A stretch of 64,000 bases of DNA from Antedon mediterranea (lineage: Eukaryota > Echinodermata > Crinoidea > Comatulida > Antedonidae): positions 19,680,001 through 19,744,000 of the forward strand of contig NC_092671.1 of the NCBI RefSeq assembly GCF_964355755.1. The letters are read 5' to 3'. This document shows positions 24,101 to 33,424 of the stretch, piece after piece. Position numbers and translations under genes: made by a program. Position 1 is the stretch's first letter, and every line of letters begins with the position of its first letter. The notes under the pieces were generated by a model. The model did not search any database. It saw only the letters and a list, made by a program, of their open reading frames with translations, and was not told the DNA's origin.

Positions 24101-26426
24101 TAATTTACAAATTAAAATATTTTGTTGTTGTACAAAAATGATATGGAATGTTGTAGTTTTTTATTTGTATATACAATTTTACCGGACACTAGATAATGTA
24201 AAGTAAAAGAATCTTTATTATTGTATTGTGATTTCAAAATGCACTTCCGGTTTAGTAAAAATCTTTTAGTTTTCAAGTACACTTCAGGTTCTTTGAATTA
24301 AGTGCTTCTATTGAGGTCCAGAATTAAACTCTTTGTTAGTAATTATTTATAATAATAAGATTCTTAATCTATTTTCTTTACCTATTCAGTCCTCTCCCTT
24401 AGGAAATGCCAAATTTAAATAATAAAACACGTCTATTAAAATTATAAATTTAATACTATATACTGTAGTTAAGATCATGAGACTGCTTACTCTTAAGGTT
24501 ATAGACTGACTTTAATCTTGTTTACTTTACCAGTCCCTGACCAAGTCCCCTTATTTTACATTATAGTTTGTTGGTCAAATAAGTAAATGAAATGAAATTC
24601 TGTAAAACATTTTATGATTTTGTTGGTTCTGTCGTATGGTTTCAATTTGTAACAAACATGTCACTTTATCAGTTACTATAACTTCATCTAAATCATTTAA
24701 ATAACCAAATGTAAGCTGAGTCAGTTTGTACAGTAACATTTTGACAATGAATTTATTTTGGTTTATTTGGAATATGGAATTGGCAAAAAAAAAAAGAAGA
24801 TATCTGCCTGTTAAAGAGATCCTTCCACAACTCTGCCTGAACTTGGGCTCTTTCCTCATAAATCGTATTTTTGTGCAGTGTAGATATGCTCTCATCCTAT
24901 TATTTGAATATTGTACTTTTATAAATTTAAAGGAGGATGTTGCTTACACTGTAAGTTACAGTAATACTTTTAATGTGTAATCAAGTACAGTTGATAATCC
25001 GGTACGATTCGGCCCAGGATGATTTGGTAGGACAATTCGGCCCTCTCTTGGGCCGAAACGTTTCACTTTAGACAAAAACCAATGATTGCTAAAATGAATA
25101 TACATACATAATACATACGCAAGTTTATGCAAATAGTTTTCGGGCCGAATTTTCTGGGGCTAATACTAGTCCCAGGGTCAAATTTTCCTGGGCCGAATAG
25201 TCCTCGGGCCGAATTGTCTGGGGCTAATACTAGTCCCAGGCTCAAATTGTCCTGGGCCGAATAGTCTCAGGGCCAAATTGTCCCACTACCTTTGCAAAGG
25301 CAGACAAAAAGGACCAATATCATAGGCGAGTACAAATTTGAGTTTGTAGCTACAGTAAATACCGAACGAAGAGAGTAAGATAGGCTAGGCCTAGTCTTCT
25401 AGTTAGGAAACATAATATAAATAGTCTTACTCTTTACCTAGCCTACATAGGAGGCCTACAGTACTGTATGCCTATTTTCACTCAGGCTTATCTGGGCCTA
25501 TTTCTATTATTTTATGGCTAAATATACGGTACCGTATTCTAACTTCCGGTTCTGATTCTGTGACTCAGCCCCAGGCCTAGACCTAGCAATGTTAAATCCA
25601 GAAGTTTAATAACGGGCGACAACAGCGATGCTGTAGTAATAGAGCAATAATGAGGCTAGGTTATATATAGTAGGCCTCTTCTGAAACAGTTTTCTGTATT
25701 CTAGAATTAAAATCAACATGTTTTGGCTTTCCAATAATAACAAACATAGGCTACATTTAGTTTTTGTCACACACGATGGCAATAATAGCGATAAATGAAG
25801 CATAAAGAAAATGTTAATAAGCGGTTGATCATGATATGAAAACAAATCCAAAGTCCTTACACGATGACGTCACACATGTACAGTACCACCACCCCACTGC
25901 CTGACTGATAATGACGTAATGCAATTTTACTGTACCTTTACTTTAGCAAACGGAAGTTGGGATACGGTACCGTATCTTTAGCCACAGCGATTATTTTATT
26001 CATAATAATAAATATTAATTAGTTTTTATGTTGGTCAGACTATATTTGTTAGCCGTTCCGCCACTTGCCTAGCTCCTACAGAAAAAAGAGCGGCGCGAAA
26101 GAGCATCATGCCTACCTCTAGCAGGCCTAGCCTAGGCTACTACTACTAGGCCAATAGTCTACCCTAGCTAGCCTAGCTAATAGTCTAGGCTAGGCTAGTA
26201 GTAGAGGCCTAGGTAGCTACTGTATTATTGTATTATTAGGCCTAGGCCCCTCCTCTAGGCCTCCTTCTTCTATCATGCATGATGCCGATGGCAATGGCAG
26301 GCGGCTAGGCCTAGCCTATTCGACCTGCTGGGTAACAACAATTGATGTATTAGCATGGGCTAGGCTACCACAAATAGCCACAAACCTACCTGATCTGTCT
26401 TCATAATTAAATAAAACACCAAACAT
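11997..26426 (-). CDS. ACVR2: Activin receptor type-2 (type II TGF-beta superfamily receptor Ser/Thr kinase), six predicted coding exons
   Basis: Exons 26390-26426 (uncertain), 20352-20702, 18818-19536, 13213-13348, 12935-13065 and 11997-12167 join in phase at GT-AG sites and predict about 514 residues, close to the 512-513 of vertebrate ACVR2B/ACVR2A. In order they give a cysteine-rich ligand-binding ectodomain with the CCC...C signature, a TM helix near residues 148-168, and a kinase with VAVK, HRD and DFG. The C-terminus is the family tail KESSI. In known animals this membrane receptor binds activins, myostatin/GDFs and BMPs, then phosphorylates type I receptors to start SMAD signalling. 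One gene here looks like the single invertebrate orthologue of vertebrate ACVR2A and ACVR2B; that status is inference. The next gene upstream is ORC4. Confidence 0.94.
12935..13065 (-). CDS. ACVR2: ACVR2 exon: kinase C-lobe, [11 protein letters not shown] block
   Basis: It encodes [14 protein letters not shown], then [11 protein letters not shown] and [13 protein letters not shown]. This matches the vertebrate order [35 protein letters not shown]. The acceptor is TTCTTAG|GGATT and the donor CATCAG|GTACAA; phase 1 start, phase 0 end. It is too short to show as a long open frame. Confidence 0.93.
13213..13348 (-). CDS. ACVR2: ACVR2 exon: activation-segment end, APE and helix F
   Basis: It begins [18 protein letters not shown] and continues through [19 protein letters not shown], nearly identical to the corresponding part of vertebrate ACVR2. 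The acceptor is CTCTTCAG|GTTGG and the donor GATG|GTAAAT. Its length of 136 bases gives a phase 0 to phase 1 exon. The APE motif and the conserved Asp of helix F are intact, as expected for an active kinase. Confidence 0.95.
14855..15168 (+). repeat. 30-bp minisatellite, about 10 copies, in ACVR2 intron
   Basis: The unit is GGGTAAAGAAATTAAAAACC followed by TTTAACAATT, repeated almost without change from 14880 to 15150. Two edge units carry AACGAATTTGGG instead of AACAATTGGG, and one central unit has CTTTCAC for CTTTAAC. The near identity of the inner units indicates recent expansion or homogenisation. Confidence 0.95.
16180..16350 (+). repeat. Dispersed repeat A, copy 2
   Basis: The terminal hairpin is shortened to AGTCGCGACT (16186-16195). 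It is followed by CAATAGTTCACTATGTC, a GGTCGGTCGGTCTGTC run and GGTATCACTATGCG, as in the copies at 4575 and 50432. Farther on, GCGATTTATGGCTGTTGGCC and TTGTTTAA also match the copy near 50330 in reverse complement. It lies in an ACVR2 intron, antisense to the gene. Confidence 0.8.
17381..18415. mobile_element. Non-autonomous piggyBac-type element (1,035 bp)
   Basis: The ends CACTTTGACTGCCA (17381) and TGGCAGTCAAAGTG (to 18415) are perfect 14-bp inverted repeats. TTAA flanks them directly on both sides (17377-17380 and 18416-18419), the hallmark target of piggyBac transposases. The left end carries a duplicated palindromic module, ACGAAGATCTTCGT, at about 17399 and 17443. The interior has TAGGCCTA patches and two small frames (62 codons each) with no transposase features, so it would depend on a transposase in trans. 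It sits inside an ACVR2 intron. Confidence 0.88.
18818..19536 (-). CDS. ACVR2: ACVR2 exon: transmembrane helix, kinase N-lobe and catalytic loop
   Basis: The exon has 239 codons. It opens with a short PTPTTG stalk, then a TM segment ([17 protein letters not shown]) followed by the basic stop-transfer CRRH. The kinase then shows the type II glycine loop [11 protein letters not shown], the ATP-anchoring [16 protein letters not shown] in the hinge, HRDFKSKN in the catalytic loop and IADFGLA. Most type II receptors have HRDIKSKN, so Phe after HRD is a mild variation. The donor is CAG|GTATAG. The acceptor TTTAAAAG is weak in pyrimidines but is the one that keeps frame with the preceding exon. Confidence 0.95.
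20352..20702 (-). CDS. ACVR2: ACVR2 exon: extracellular cysteine-rich activin-binding domain
   Basis: This exon encodes 116 codons plus split ends. Twelve cysteines are present, and the block [19 protein letters not shown] lines up with the family signature CCC(x4)CN-F. The GCW motif and the sequon NQSS in the ...YTLWNQSSG... region match the vertebrate ectodomain pattern (HCFATWKNISG, GCW). A PT-rich stalk follows (PDPKPTTTS). The acceptor is TTATCAG at 20703-20709 and the donor ATG|GTAATT. An alternative acceptor at 20672 keeps the same phase and would remove ten residues. Confidence 0.92.
23365..24045 (+). repeat. Dispersed repeat C, copy 1
   Basis: It runs from TTTACCTCCACCAAGAAAGT through AGGATTACTCAAAAGGTTAT and GCCGGCGAGCAGTCTTAAAG to GGAGGTATGCACTCTCTGAG and TGGCTTTCTAG. 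The copy at 30145-30955 aligns along its whole length, apart from one inserted segment there. A GTTTGTTTG-rich start and a defined end suggest a transposed unit. No terminal repeats or coding sequence were seen. Confidence 0.8.
25010..25290. repeat. GGGCCGAAT/CTGGGGCTAATACTAG imperfect repeats
   Basis: The motif CTGGGGCTAATACTAGTCCC occurs twice (about 25154 and 25218), about 64 bases apart. Each is followed by CAAATT(T/G)TCCTGGGCCGAAT. Related GGCCGAA words occur at 25050, 25143, 25207 and 25254, and in the opposite sense near 25010-25040. The GC-rich block contrasts with the AT-rich surroundings. The 60-codon frame inside is probably not a gene. Confidence 0.75.
25860..25995. promoter_or_regulatory. 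Possible promoter segment: CRE octamer and ETS-type sites
   Basis: A perfect CRE palindrome TGACGTCA lies at 25865-25872, with a half-palindrome TGACGTAA at 25912 and an ETS-like CGGAAGT near 25950. It lies just upstream (on the minus strand) of a leader-like frame at 25740-25800 that could be an alternative ACVR2 first exon. The function is inferred only from motifs and position; CRE octamers also occur in repeats elsewhere in this window. Confidence 0.25.
26100..26340. repeat. TAGGCCTA/CCTAGG-rich palindromic cluster near the ACVR2 5' end
   Basis: Words CCTAGG, GCTAGGC and TAGGCCTA are packed here. An imperfect inverted repeat is visible: GCCTAGGCTACTACTACTAG near 26130 against CTAGGCTAGTAGTAGAGGCC near 26190. 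Similar but smaller patches occur throughout the window (13800, 14600, 17900, 25390, 57870). It lies within about 100-300 bases of the candidate first ACVR2 exon, on its intron side. Confidence 0.65.
26390..26426 (-). CDS. ACVR2: ACVR2 candidate first coding exon
   Basis: An ATG at 26424-26426 opens 12 codons plus one base and ends at a good donor, CAG|GTAGGT. Its phase fits the acceptor at 20702, and an upstream in-frame stop makes this the first ATG. The weakness is that the joined N-terminus ([12 protein letters not shown], then [13 protein letters not shown]) is a poor signal peptide for a receptor that must enter the ER. An alternative is a leader in the frame near 25740-25800 ([10 protein letters not shown]...) spliced to an internal acceptor at 20672, but its donor sites are weak. 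Transcript data would settle it. Confidence 0.35.
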
Positions 26427-27582
26427 AGTCTACTAGGCCTACTACTCTTGTCGAGAGTGTTGTACACATTCCAGGCCAATAACGTTTCTTTTTTCACCGA
26501 CGACACGACTGCTGCTTCCAGATCGACTGACTGCGTTTATAACGAATATTTATCAATATGGCACGCCGAACTAGACAAATTGTTTAGATAAAATTTGTGT
26601 GTATTATAGTAGGAAAACATCGACAACATCTTCCTAATAGTAGCTTGAGTATGCCTAGCGGTATTAATTTTACTCTAGTATTAATTGTTTAATTGTTGAA
26701 TGTTTTTAAATCAAGGTCGATAAAAGGCTCCTTGATTTAAATGTCTAATGAACCAAAATTACCTTTTGTGCTTTTATTATAGTGTTATGGTATTTTACAC
26801 TGTAAACTTTTTCATTTCATTAACATTATTCATCAAAGAAAAATATCATTAAAAAGAAAAGAATAAAATACACTAAAAGATTACAAGGCCATCAGCAAAA
26901 AGCTAAAGCTTGTACGTGGTTGATGACCTAACATAAAACAGTAAATACAATTTAAAAAAAAATTAAGTTAAAATGTAGGCCTACATATGAAAAGGTTACA
27001 GTAGTATTGGCAGATCTTAAGGCATACTTATTAAATAGATTCGACTTACATAATTTTTGGAATACATGATACATTTTATATATAAATTGTTCCAGGCACA
27101 AGGGCTCGAAACAGACTAGTAGAAACTATAGTCTTAATAAAGATGACTATTTAGTAATTAATATCATCATCATCAATTTTTAATAAATTTAAAAAAAAAT
27201 ATGTGAAAGAAAGGACTTGTTGGTGCATGATATTCAGACCAAGTTATAGCTCGTATGGATGTCAGTGTAAGAAGCATATGAAGTGAAAAATAATGTTACA
27301 GTAGTTGATGAGAGGTTGAATAAGTGGCCTATAGATAGATAGAAGAAGGGAGGGCACTTAAAGGAAGGTAGTGACGAATTTTAAAAAGTAAACTAACATA
27401 TTTAGACATTTTTTAAGTAGCGAGGTCAATATTAGTTTTGAAACAACTCTTATAAAACTTTTAGTGATTTGTTTGGGATATAGATTTATCAGCACATATA
27501 ATGGATATATTAACATTTTTACTTCTTTTAGTCCTTAAAATATAGACCTATTATATATCTATCCCATTTAAGAGAAAGTTTA
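26427..27582. other. Intergenic stretch upstream of candidate ACVR2 exon 1
   Basis: This should include the ACVR2 5' UTR and promoter if the 26.4-kb exon is right, but no TATA box or clear start element stands out. The sequence is AT-rich past 26560. I saw nothing else to annotate. Confidence 0.4.
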
Positions 27583-29225
27583 TTGCACCTAAGCAATTTT
27601 GGAGTTCAATTATCAATAAGAGTATTCAAATTGGAGTTTGATAAAAACAGATTTGTATCATCAGCGAATAAAGTGATGTTAACAATATTTGAAGAATTAA
27701 AAATATCATTAATATATACAGAACCATGTAATATTACATGGACAAAGAAACCTGTAAAGTTTCTAGGAATTTATGTTGGATACGATAACAAATTATGTGA
27801 AAAAAAAACTGGGACGATGAGATTATTTTTTAGAAATTATCTTAAGATTATGGAAGAGAAGAAATCTTACGTTCTTTGGAAAAATTATTATAATTAAAAC
27901 TCTAGCCATATCTAAACTAATATACAATGCTAGCATTATAACCGTACCAAAATATATCTTGCCCAAGGTGGGAAAGACAATACATAGTTTTATGTGGAGT
28001 GGTAGACGAGAAAAGATTAAAAGAACCACACTCAATAGAAAAACAGATAAAGGTGGTTTAAATATGATTAATTTTAATGCAAAAGTCAAAGCATTGAAGT
28101 TAAACTGGGTTAAGCGTCTCCTTAGCCCAGATCCAGGAAAATGGAAATGTATACCTAATTATTTTATGCACCCTATTAAGTATACTGTTAATATCATTCA
28201 GATCTGAAACTATTGCCTGTTTTTTTATATACAGAAATGCTAATTGCTATAGTAAATAACTTTAACTGGTCTGACCCACAAAACATTGAAGACGTTAAAA
28301 ACCAACAATTGTGGGAAAATAAATGTATACAGTTAAATGGAAAGTCAATCTATTTCAAAGTTTGGCTAAATGAAGGCGTTAGAACAATGAATGACATAAT
28401 TAAGGAGAATTATTACCAATGAATGAAGTGTTACCATTACTATCACAGAAGCAAAATGGATTAATTGAATATATAGGACTAATGAATGCCATACCACAAT
28501 CGTGGAAGGAAATTATTTTGAATGGTGAACATGGAAATAATCAAACGAACACTGATTGCTTTTGGCTTCATACAAAACAACCTAATGCAAAACTACTTTA
28601 TAATTTATTTGTGGAAAATTTAATATCAACTCCTTTAGCACAAAAAAAATGAGAGACAGAATTTCAAAATTACACTTTTGAATAGGATACCGTATGGTAT
28701 AGGCTAACAAGGTGTTTTCTATGCAACAAATCACAAAAGTTGCCCAATTCAATTTCAAACTACTACATCGTATTCTTGCGTGTAAAAGTAAGCTAAAAAT
28801 TTGGAATCTTTCTATAAATGACATATGTGAAAGATGTAATATTGAAATTGAAAAACATTTGTTATTTTCATGTAATAAGATTAAACCCATATGGATTGTA
28901 TTTAAGTTTTTGATCTTGAACTGTTTTGTAGAAAAGATTGATATAACATGGCGTAATATTGTTAAAGGATCGGAAACGAAAACAGTAAATGAACTTACTT
29001 CAATATTTACTTTTTGCATTTATAAATCGTGTTTAGTAATAAGAAAAGAAAAGAAACAAAATCAGGAATCAAAAATAATTTAGAGATTATTTTGCTATGA
29101 ATTAAAGCATTTATTAACAACTGAATTTATGCATAATTTACATAAGGCTCAGAAGAAATGGACGAATAATTTAAAAGATAAACTATTAAAACTATCAAAA
29201 AAAGACTTGTTGGTAAGAATGTAAT
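27583..29225 (+). mobile_element. L1/Tx1-like LINE fragment, 3' part of ORF2 (degraded)
   Basis: Frames in succession read FLGIYVG, then (in another frame) NLTFFGKIIIIKTLAISKL and ILPKVGKTIHSFMWSGRREK, GGLNMINFNAKVKALKLNWV and the C-terminal ICERCNIEIEKHLLFSCNKI. This is the order of the region after the reverse transcriptase in L1/Tx1-type elements, ending with the C-rich C(x2)C...H...C motif. At least four frame changes and stops break it (for example near 27860, 28207, 28420 and 28652). The catalytic RT core is absent, so it is a 5'-truncated dead copy. It lies in the ACVR2-ORC4 intergenic region. Confidence 0.85.
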
Positions 29226-30140
29226 TATTTTATTGATTCCTTTTTTTTCCTTACCTTATTATAATGGATGTATATTAAAGTAAACTCTGTTTTTAGGCAT
29301 CAGTTATACTTAATGACCGATGACAGTTATTCAAATACATGGATGTGTATATGATATCCCGCTACATGAATCATTTAATCATTGGTGATGCAATATAATT
29401 GATGGCATCTCAATATAATCTGTATGTATTGGTATTTTTTGTTCTATATTTGCAATATTTATATTGTATACATGTCAATGTTATCTGCATGTATTTGTAT
29501 TTGTCTAATATATATATTTTTTCTATATTTGCAATATTTTATATCTTAAATACAAATTGTAAGTAGTAGTTTACTAAGGTGACATCGGGTATGAAGCGTC
29601 TCACATACACACAGAGCCAAAATTGCATCTTGGACTTGCACAGTGTATGGACTCTAACCTTACGGTTATCATTGCACGCTATTATTCTAAATATCTAACT
29701 TTCAAACTTTTGCATTCCTCTTTTTTCATTTCATCCCTTTTATCTTGGTTAATAGGATACTACTTTTTCCTCCTCTGAGTTTATAGCCTCTCTACTCAAA
29801 CACAAATAAGATCACAAATAAGATAGTTTAACGAGAAAATTTTAATCATCATGTATTTTACTGCCATTTCTCATTTTTAAATTTTAATTAAAATCGTATC
29901 TAAAATTTTAAATGAAAACAAATATGGTTAATACTGAATTCAAGCATCTTATGTAAATATACCAGTATTTTTAACTACTTTAAACACTTACTTGTAATTG
30001 TCACAAATGTACTTATATGTATTATAATATATTCACCAATGAGAATTTAAATAAACGTGAGGTGAACTCACACAAGACAAATAAAAAATTTATATGATAA
30101 ATAAAAATGACCCAAGAATACTGCCTTGGTGTATACCATA
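29226..30140. other. AT-rich intergenic stretch
   Basis: Repeated GTATTTGTATTT/TTTGCAATATTTATAT-like words near 29420-29540 look like a LINE 3' tail or low-complexity drift. No gene was seen. Confidence 0.4.
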
Positions 30141-30144
30141 GTTG

Positions 30145-30955
30145 TTTACCTCCACCAAAGAGGTATATGTAATCGATCGCGTGTGTTTGTTTGTCTGTTT
30201 GTTTGTTTGTTTGTTAGCAGGATTACTCAAAAAGTAATTTCAAGATCTTTACCAAAATGAATATACAGATAGATATGTTGTCAATTTGGAACCATTTGGG
30301 ACCATGGTCCCAATTCTGGACCACTTTTTAGTATACTTTTCATACCTGCTAGTGTTAAATGATAGGACAGAATTTTTCAAAAGCCGGCGAGCAGTCTTAA
30401 AGTAACAAGTAAACTAAAATTGCATTTTCTCGAGAACTACTTGTCCAAAAAACTTCATTTTTTGTACAAGAGGCAAGAGTTATAATTTGTGATTTGTAAT
30501 TTAAAAACATAATTTGATTTAATGTGCACCTTTGTTTAAAAACCCTATTTCTTTTCAAATTCACTCGTTTGATTTTCGCGTTGCTGTTCTATTGTTAGTC
30601 AACTGAAGCTATTTTTAATTGAAAGGCTTGTTACATTATTACACCAAACTCGCATACACATGCTTGTAGTGGAATTAGCCTAAATCATACAAATATATAT
30701 ATTTTCACTTGCACTGATGAAGGGCTAGTGTTGCCCGAAAGCTCTGCTAACTTTTCTGGCTGTTTTACTTTATCGTTTTGATTTAGCTTTTCGCTTTTTT
30801 TTGTATCTCCATTGAGATCCAGCCACTGATACCCACAGCATTCTCATTTGTTCAGTAATTTGCCTTTGGATTTATATATTTTCCCGGAGAAATCTTATGT
30901 AGGAGAATTTTACAGTAGGCGGAGGTATGCACCCTCGGAGTGGCTTTCTAGTTTC
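30145..30955 (+). repeat. Dispersed repeat C, copy 2 (interrupted)
   Basis: It aligns with 23365-24045 from TTTACCTCCACCAAAGAGGT to GGAGGTATGCACCCTCGGAG and TGGCTTTCTAG. It is split by a 167-bp insertion at 30706-30872, annotated separately. A GTTT microsatellite lies at 30184-30215. Confidence 0.8.
30706..30872 (+). mobile_element. 167-bp insertion with a hammerhead-like core, flanked by an 11-bp duplication
   Basis: TATATATTTTC occurs on both sides (about 30695-30705 and 30873-30883), and the segment between is absent from repeat C copy 1, so this is a clean insertion. It begins ACTTGCACTGATGAAGGGC. It contains CTGATGA (30714-30720), a perfect 4-bp stem GGGC/GCCC with a 7-base loop (30722-30736), then GAAA (30737-30740) and a GC-TCT-GC mini stem. 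These are the core boxes and stems II and III of a hammerhead ribozyme, as found in some Penelope-like and retrozyme elements. A convincing stem I is not visible, so catalysis is unproven. Confidence 0.55.
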
Positions 30956-30964
30956 TTCTTTTTT

Positions 30965-31605
30965 TAGTGGGATTGTTCGTTCAATCGTATGTTGGATTTT
31001 TTCAATGAACATATTATCATATTAGTGTCATTTGAGTCGTAAATAGGATTCCAATTAATTTGCAAAACTGTATTATTAAGATCATTAATGGTTGTTTGAT
31101 TTATGATTTTAATTGTTGTAGATGATGATGTGTTATGTGAAGGCATATTGAGATCATCTAAAATAATATAAATGGGATAATGATTTCTTTAATGGTTCAA
31201 GATAAAGATTTCTATAATTAGTCAAAATATTATTTATAAGTGTTGCAGTTGTTTCAGTTAGACGGATTGGATTTTTTTATTAATGGAAAGTAAGATGAAG
31301 ATTCAACAGTATCAATAAATGAGTTGGTGTTGGCTGTATTTTTACTAATATCAATGTTGAAATCGCCTAGGATAAAGCAATGTCTATTTTCTTTGACTCT
31401 ATGGAGGACCTTTTCGAGTTTATCAGTAAAATCAGAGAGTTAGGAGGGTGGTAAATAATACCAACCACAATATTTTAGATTTTTTAGCGATTTCAATGAA
31501 GAGTGAATCAGATATATTAGCATCTATAGTCAAGTCAGTTCGTAATTTAAACTTTCTTTAACGTATATATTTACTCCACCTCCCTCTCTGTCTTTTATGT
31601 TTTTT
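30965..31605 (-). pseudogene. LINE fragment: endonuclease C-terminus and linker (degraded)
   Basis: On the minus strand, frames read GGGVNIYVKESLNYELT, DSLFIEIAKKSKN, IYHPPNS, HCFILGDFNIDISKNT and SFIDTVESSSYFPLI, then a linker ending NDLNNTVLQINWNPIY. GDFN(I)D is the conserved Asp-Asn motif of apurinic-type endonucleases of LINEs. Several frameshifts and stops are present. The clade cannot be fixed; CR1/Jockey-like is a reasonable guess. Confidence 0.75.
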
Positions 31606-31889
31606 GTTTATCATATTATAACCATCAAGTTTATAATGATTAATATAGGTATTCTTCTTAATCCATCTTTCGGTAAATCTTAGAATACTATATTTATGAA
31701 TGGACTAAATCCGAAATCTGTCGACTACGATAATTATGGTTTAGGCGATGTTAGAATTAAAAGTAAGGATGTCTTAATATATAGTTTACCAAGGAAAATT
31801 TTTTTGTGATTATTCCAGTTATTCCAGAGAGTGGTCACTTTGATCTGCATATTAGGCCTATCCCCTCCATCTATAATCACTACTATTAG

Positions 31890-32110
31890 GCCTAATTCTC
31901 AAAATGACTTCAAACCTATTGCTGTCAGTGCGCATTTTATGAAACAATGGGATTCACTTCTTGATCCACATCAGTTTGCATACAAGAAGAATCGAGGAAA
32001 GGTGTAAATGATGCTAGGATTTCTCTGCTTAATAATACTTAAATCCATGCGCGCTCTATCTTCTTCGACTTTTCTTTGCTTTCAATATACTCCACTTCGT
32101 TGAACTTCAA
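31890..32110 (+). pseudogene. LINE reverse-transcriptase fragment
   Basis: The plus strand reads NDFKPIAVSAHFMK, then LLDPHQFAYKKNRG and IFFDFS. This is the RT motif order DFRPIA...D-QFAY--NRG...FDFS seen in LINEs with fish and invertebrate homologues. The reading frame is broken twice. It is a small dead fragment in the other orientation from its 31-kb neighbour. Confidence 0.7.
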
Positions 32111-33154
32111 CTTTTTAAAGTTATGTCAAAATATCGCATAAAAATGTGTAAGAATCAAGACAGCATTAAAAATATAAACAAAATGTTATAAAAAGTTTAA
32201 AATAGACAGAAATTAAACTGTTAGCAAATCTAGTTGTTTTAGTGACTAGTTCGTTTATAATTCTTAAATTCCTTTAGCGTTCAAATAAAATTCCGTCCAG
32301 TTCAAACATTGGATTTTTATAAAGTATTGTAGTATTATAAGGTATAAGGCCTTCAATGTTAGTCTTATAGGTCTAAGGCAGAAATCGATTGTTTACTAAA
32401 GTAATTCACCATTTTAAAAAAATTAAAGTTGCGGCTCTTTACAAGTGACACTGTTAAAAAAAAACAATCAAAAGATAATCGTTGAAAGAGTTGATATTGA
32501 CAACATAGGTTAGAGGTGATACACTCTGGCGATGAGGAGATATTAATCATCTATTACACGCTAGCTCCAGGGAATGGCTAATATTGATATCTTGGTGTCA
32601 ATTATGTATTACGTTTGATTGGATAAAGATGCATACAAAACTAAACCCCTCAAATAGTGCGAAATCAAGTATCACAACATCAAAAGTTCAACAAGATGAA
32701 AACAATTATTATGTGTTTATAACGACTGAATTATTATCTATGACCCTTTTGTATTTGACGATTGCAAACATTTTACACTTAATTTATTGCTGCAATCATA
32801 TTGTATTTTTCTGTCGTTTTCATAACCGTGTTATGTTGTTCGTTTGATGTAACTATATTACAATTCAGCTCTTTGGGCTGAAAGGCTGAAAGGCGATTTA
32901 AAAGGAGTTTCTTTTTATGTAATCGGAAATAAAATAAAAGGATAGAAAACAAATCGATATCTTGCCCCTCTCAAAGTTAGCTAATCATTTTTATTATTGC
33001 TATAAAATAAAATTCTCACCTAGGTATTTGCAAATTTCGTAAATGTATCAAAATACGAACATTCCAAAAAAAAACCCGCCCAAACATTATCATAAGCATT
33101 TCTAATATTTCCGCAATGCAGTTGTAATATGTAACGAACAGGATCGTAAAGTTG
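32111..33154. other. Intergenic stretch without recognisable genes
   Basis: Frames at 32365-32550 and 32584-32847 show no family resemblance. No repeats were noticed. Confidence 0.4.
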
Positions 33155-33424
33155 AAACAAAAATCAACCACTATAATGGAACAATTTCATAAACCACTAA
33201 CGTAACAATTACTGTTTAACCACTAATATAACAAACTTCATTAACCACTAACGTAACCAAATTTAACCACTAACGTAAGAACAGTAGAAAAAGTTGAGAT
33301 ATGTTTGAACTATTAAAAAAAAATTCTTGTAAGTTGGAAATCTTTGACTTTTTTGAAGTTCAGTTTTAATCCTGTGTTTTTTTACAAACCTATGTTTAAA
33401 TTTGTGAATACATACACTTTTCGT

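Larger units (their letters stand above)
20703..26389. other. ACVR2 first intron (if the 26.4-kb exon is correct)
   Basis: This 5.7-kb stretch has a dispersed repeat at 23365-24045 and a CTGGGGCTAATACTAGTCCC-type repeat at 25010-25290, both listed separately. A small tandem duplication (GATGGAAGCAT...GATCAACCAATCAAC) lies at 21503-21562. Elsewhere I saw no exon or RNA gene. Frames at 22523-22729, 24575-24980 and 25606-25851 have no clear family. Confidence 0.6.

Noticed and set aside
28582-29019. 145-codon minus-strand frame
   Set aside because: Antisense shadow of the L1/Tx1-like fragment, whose plus strand carries the conserved C-terminal cysteine motif.
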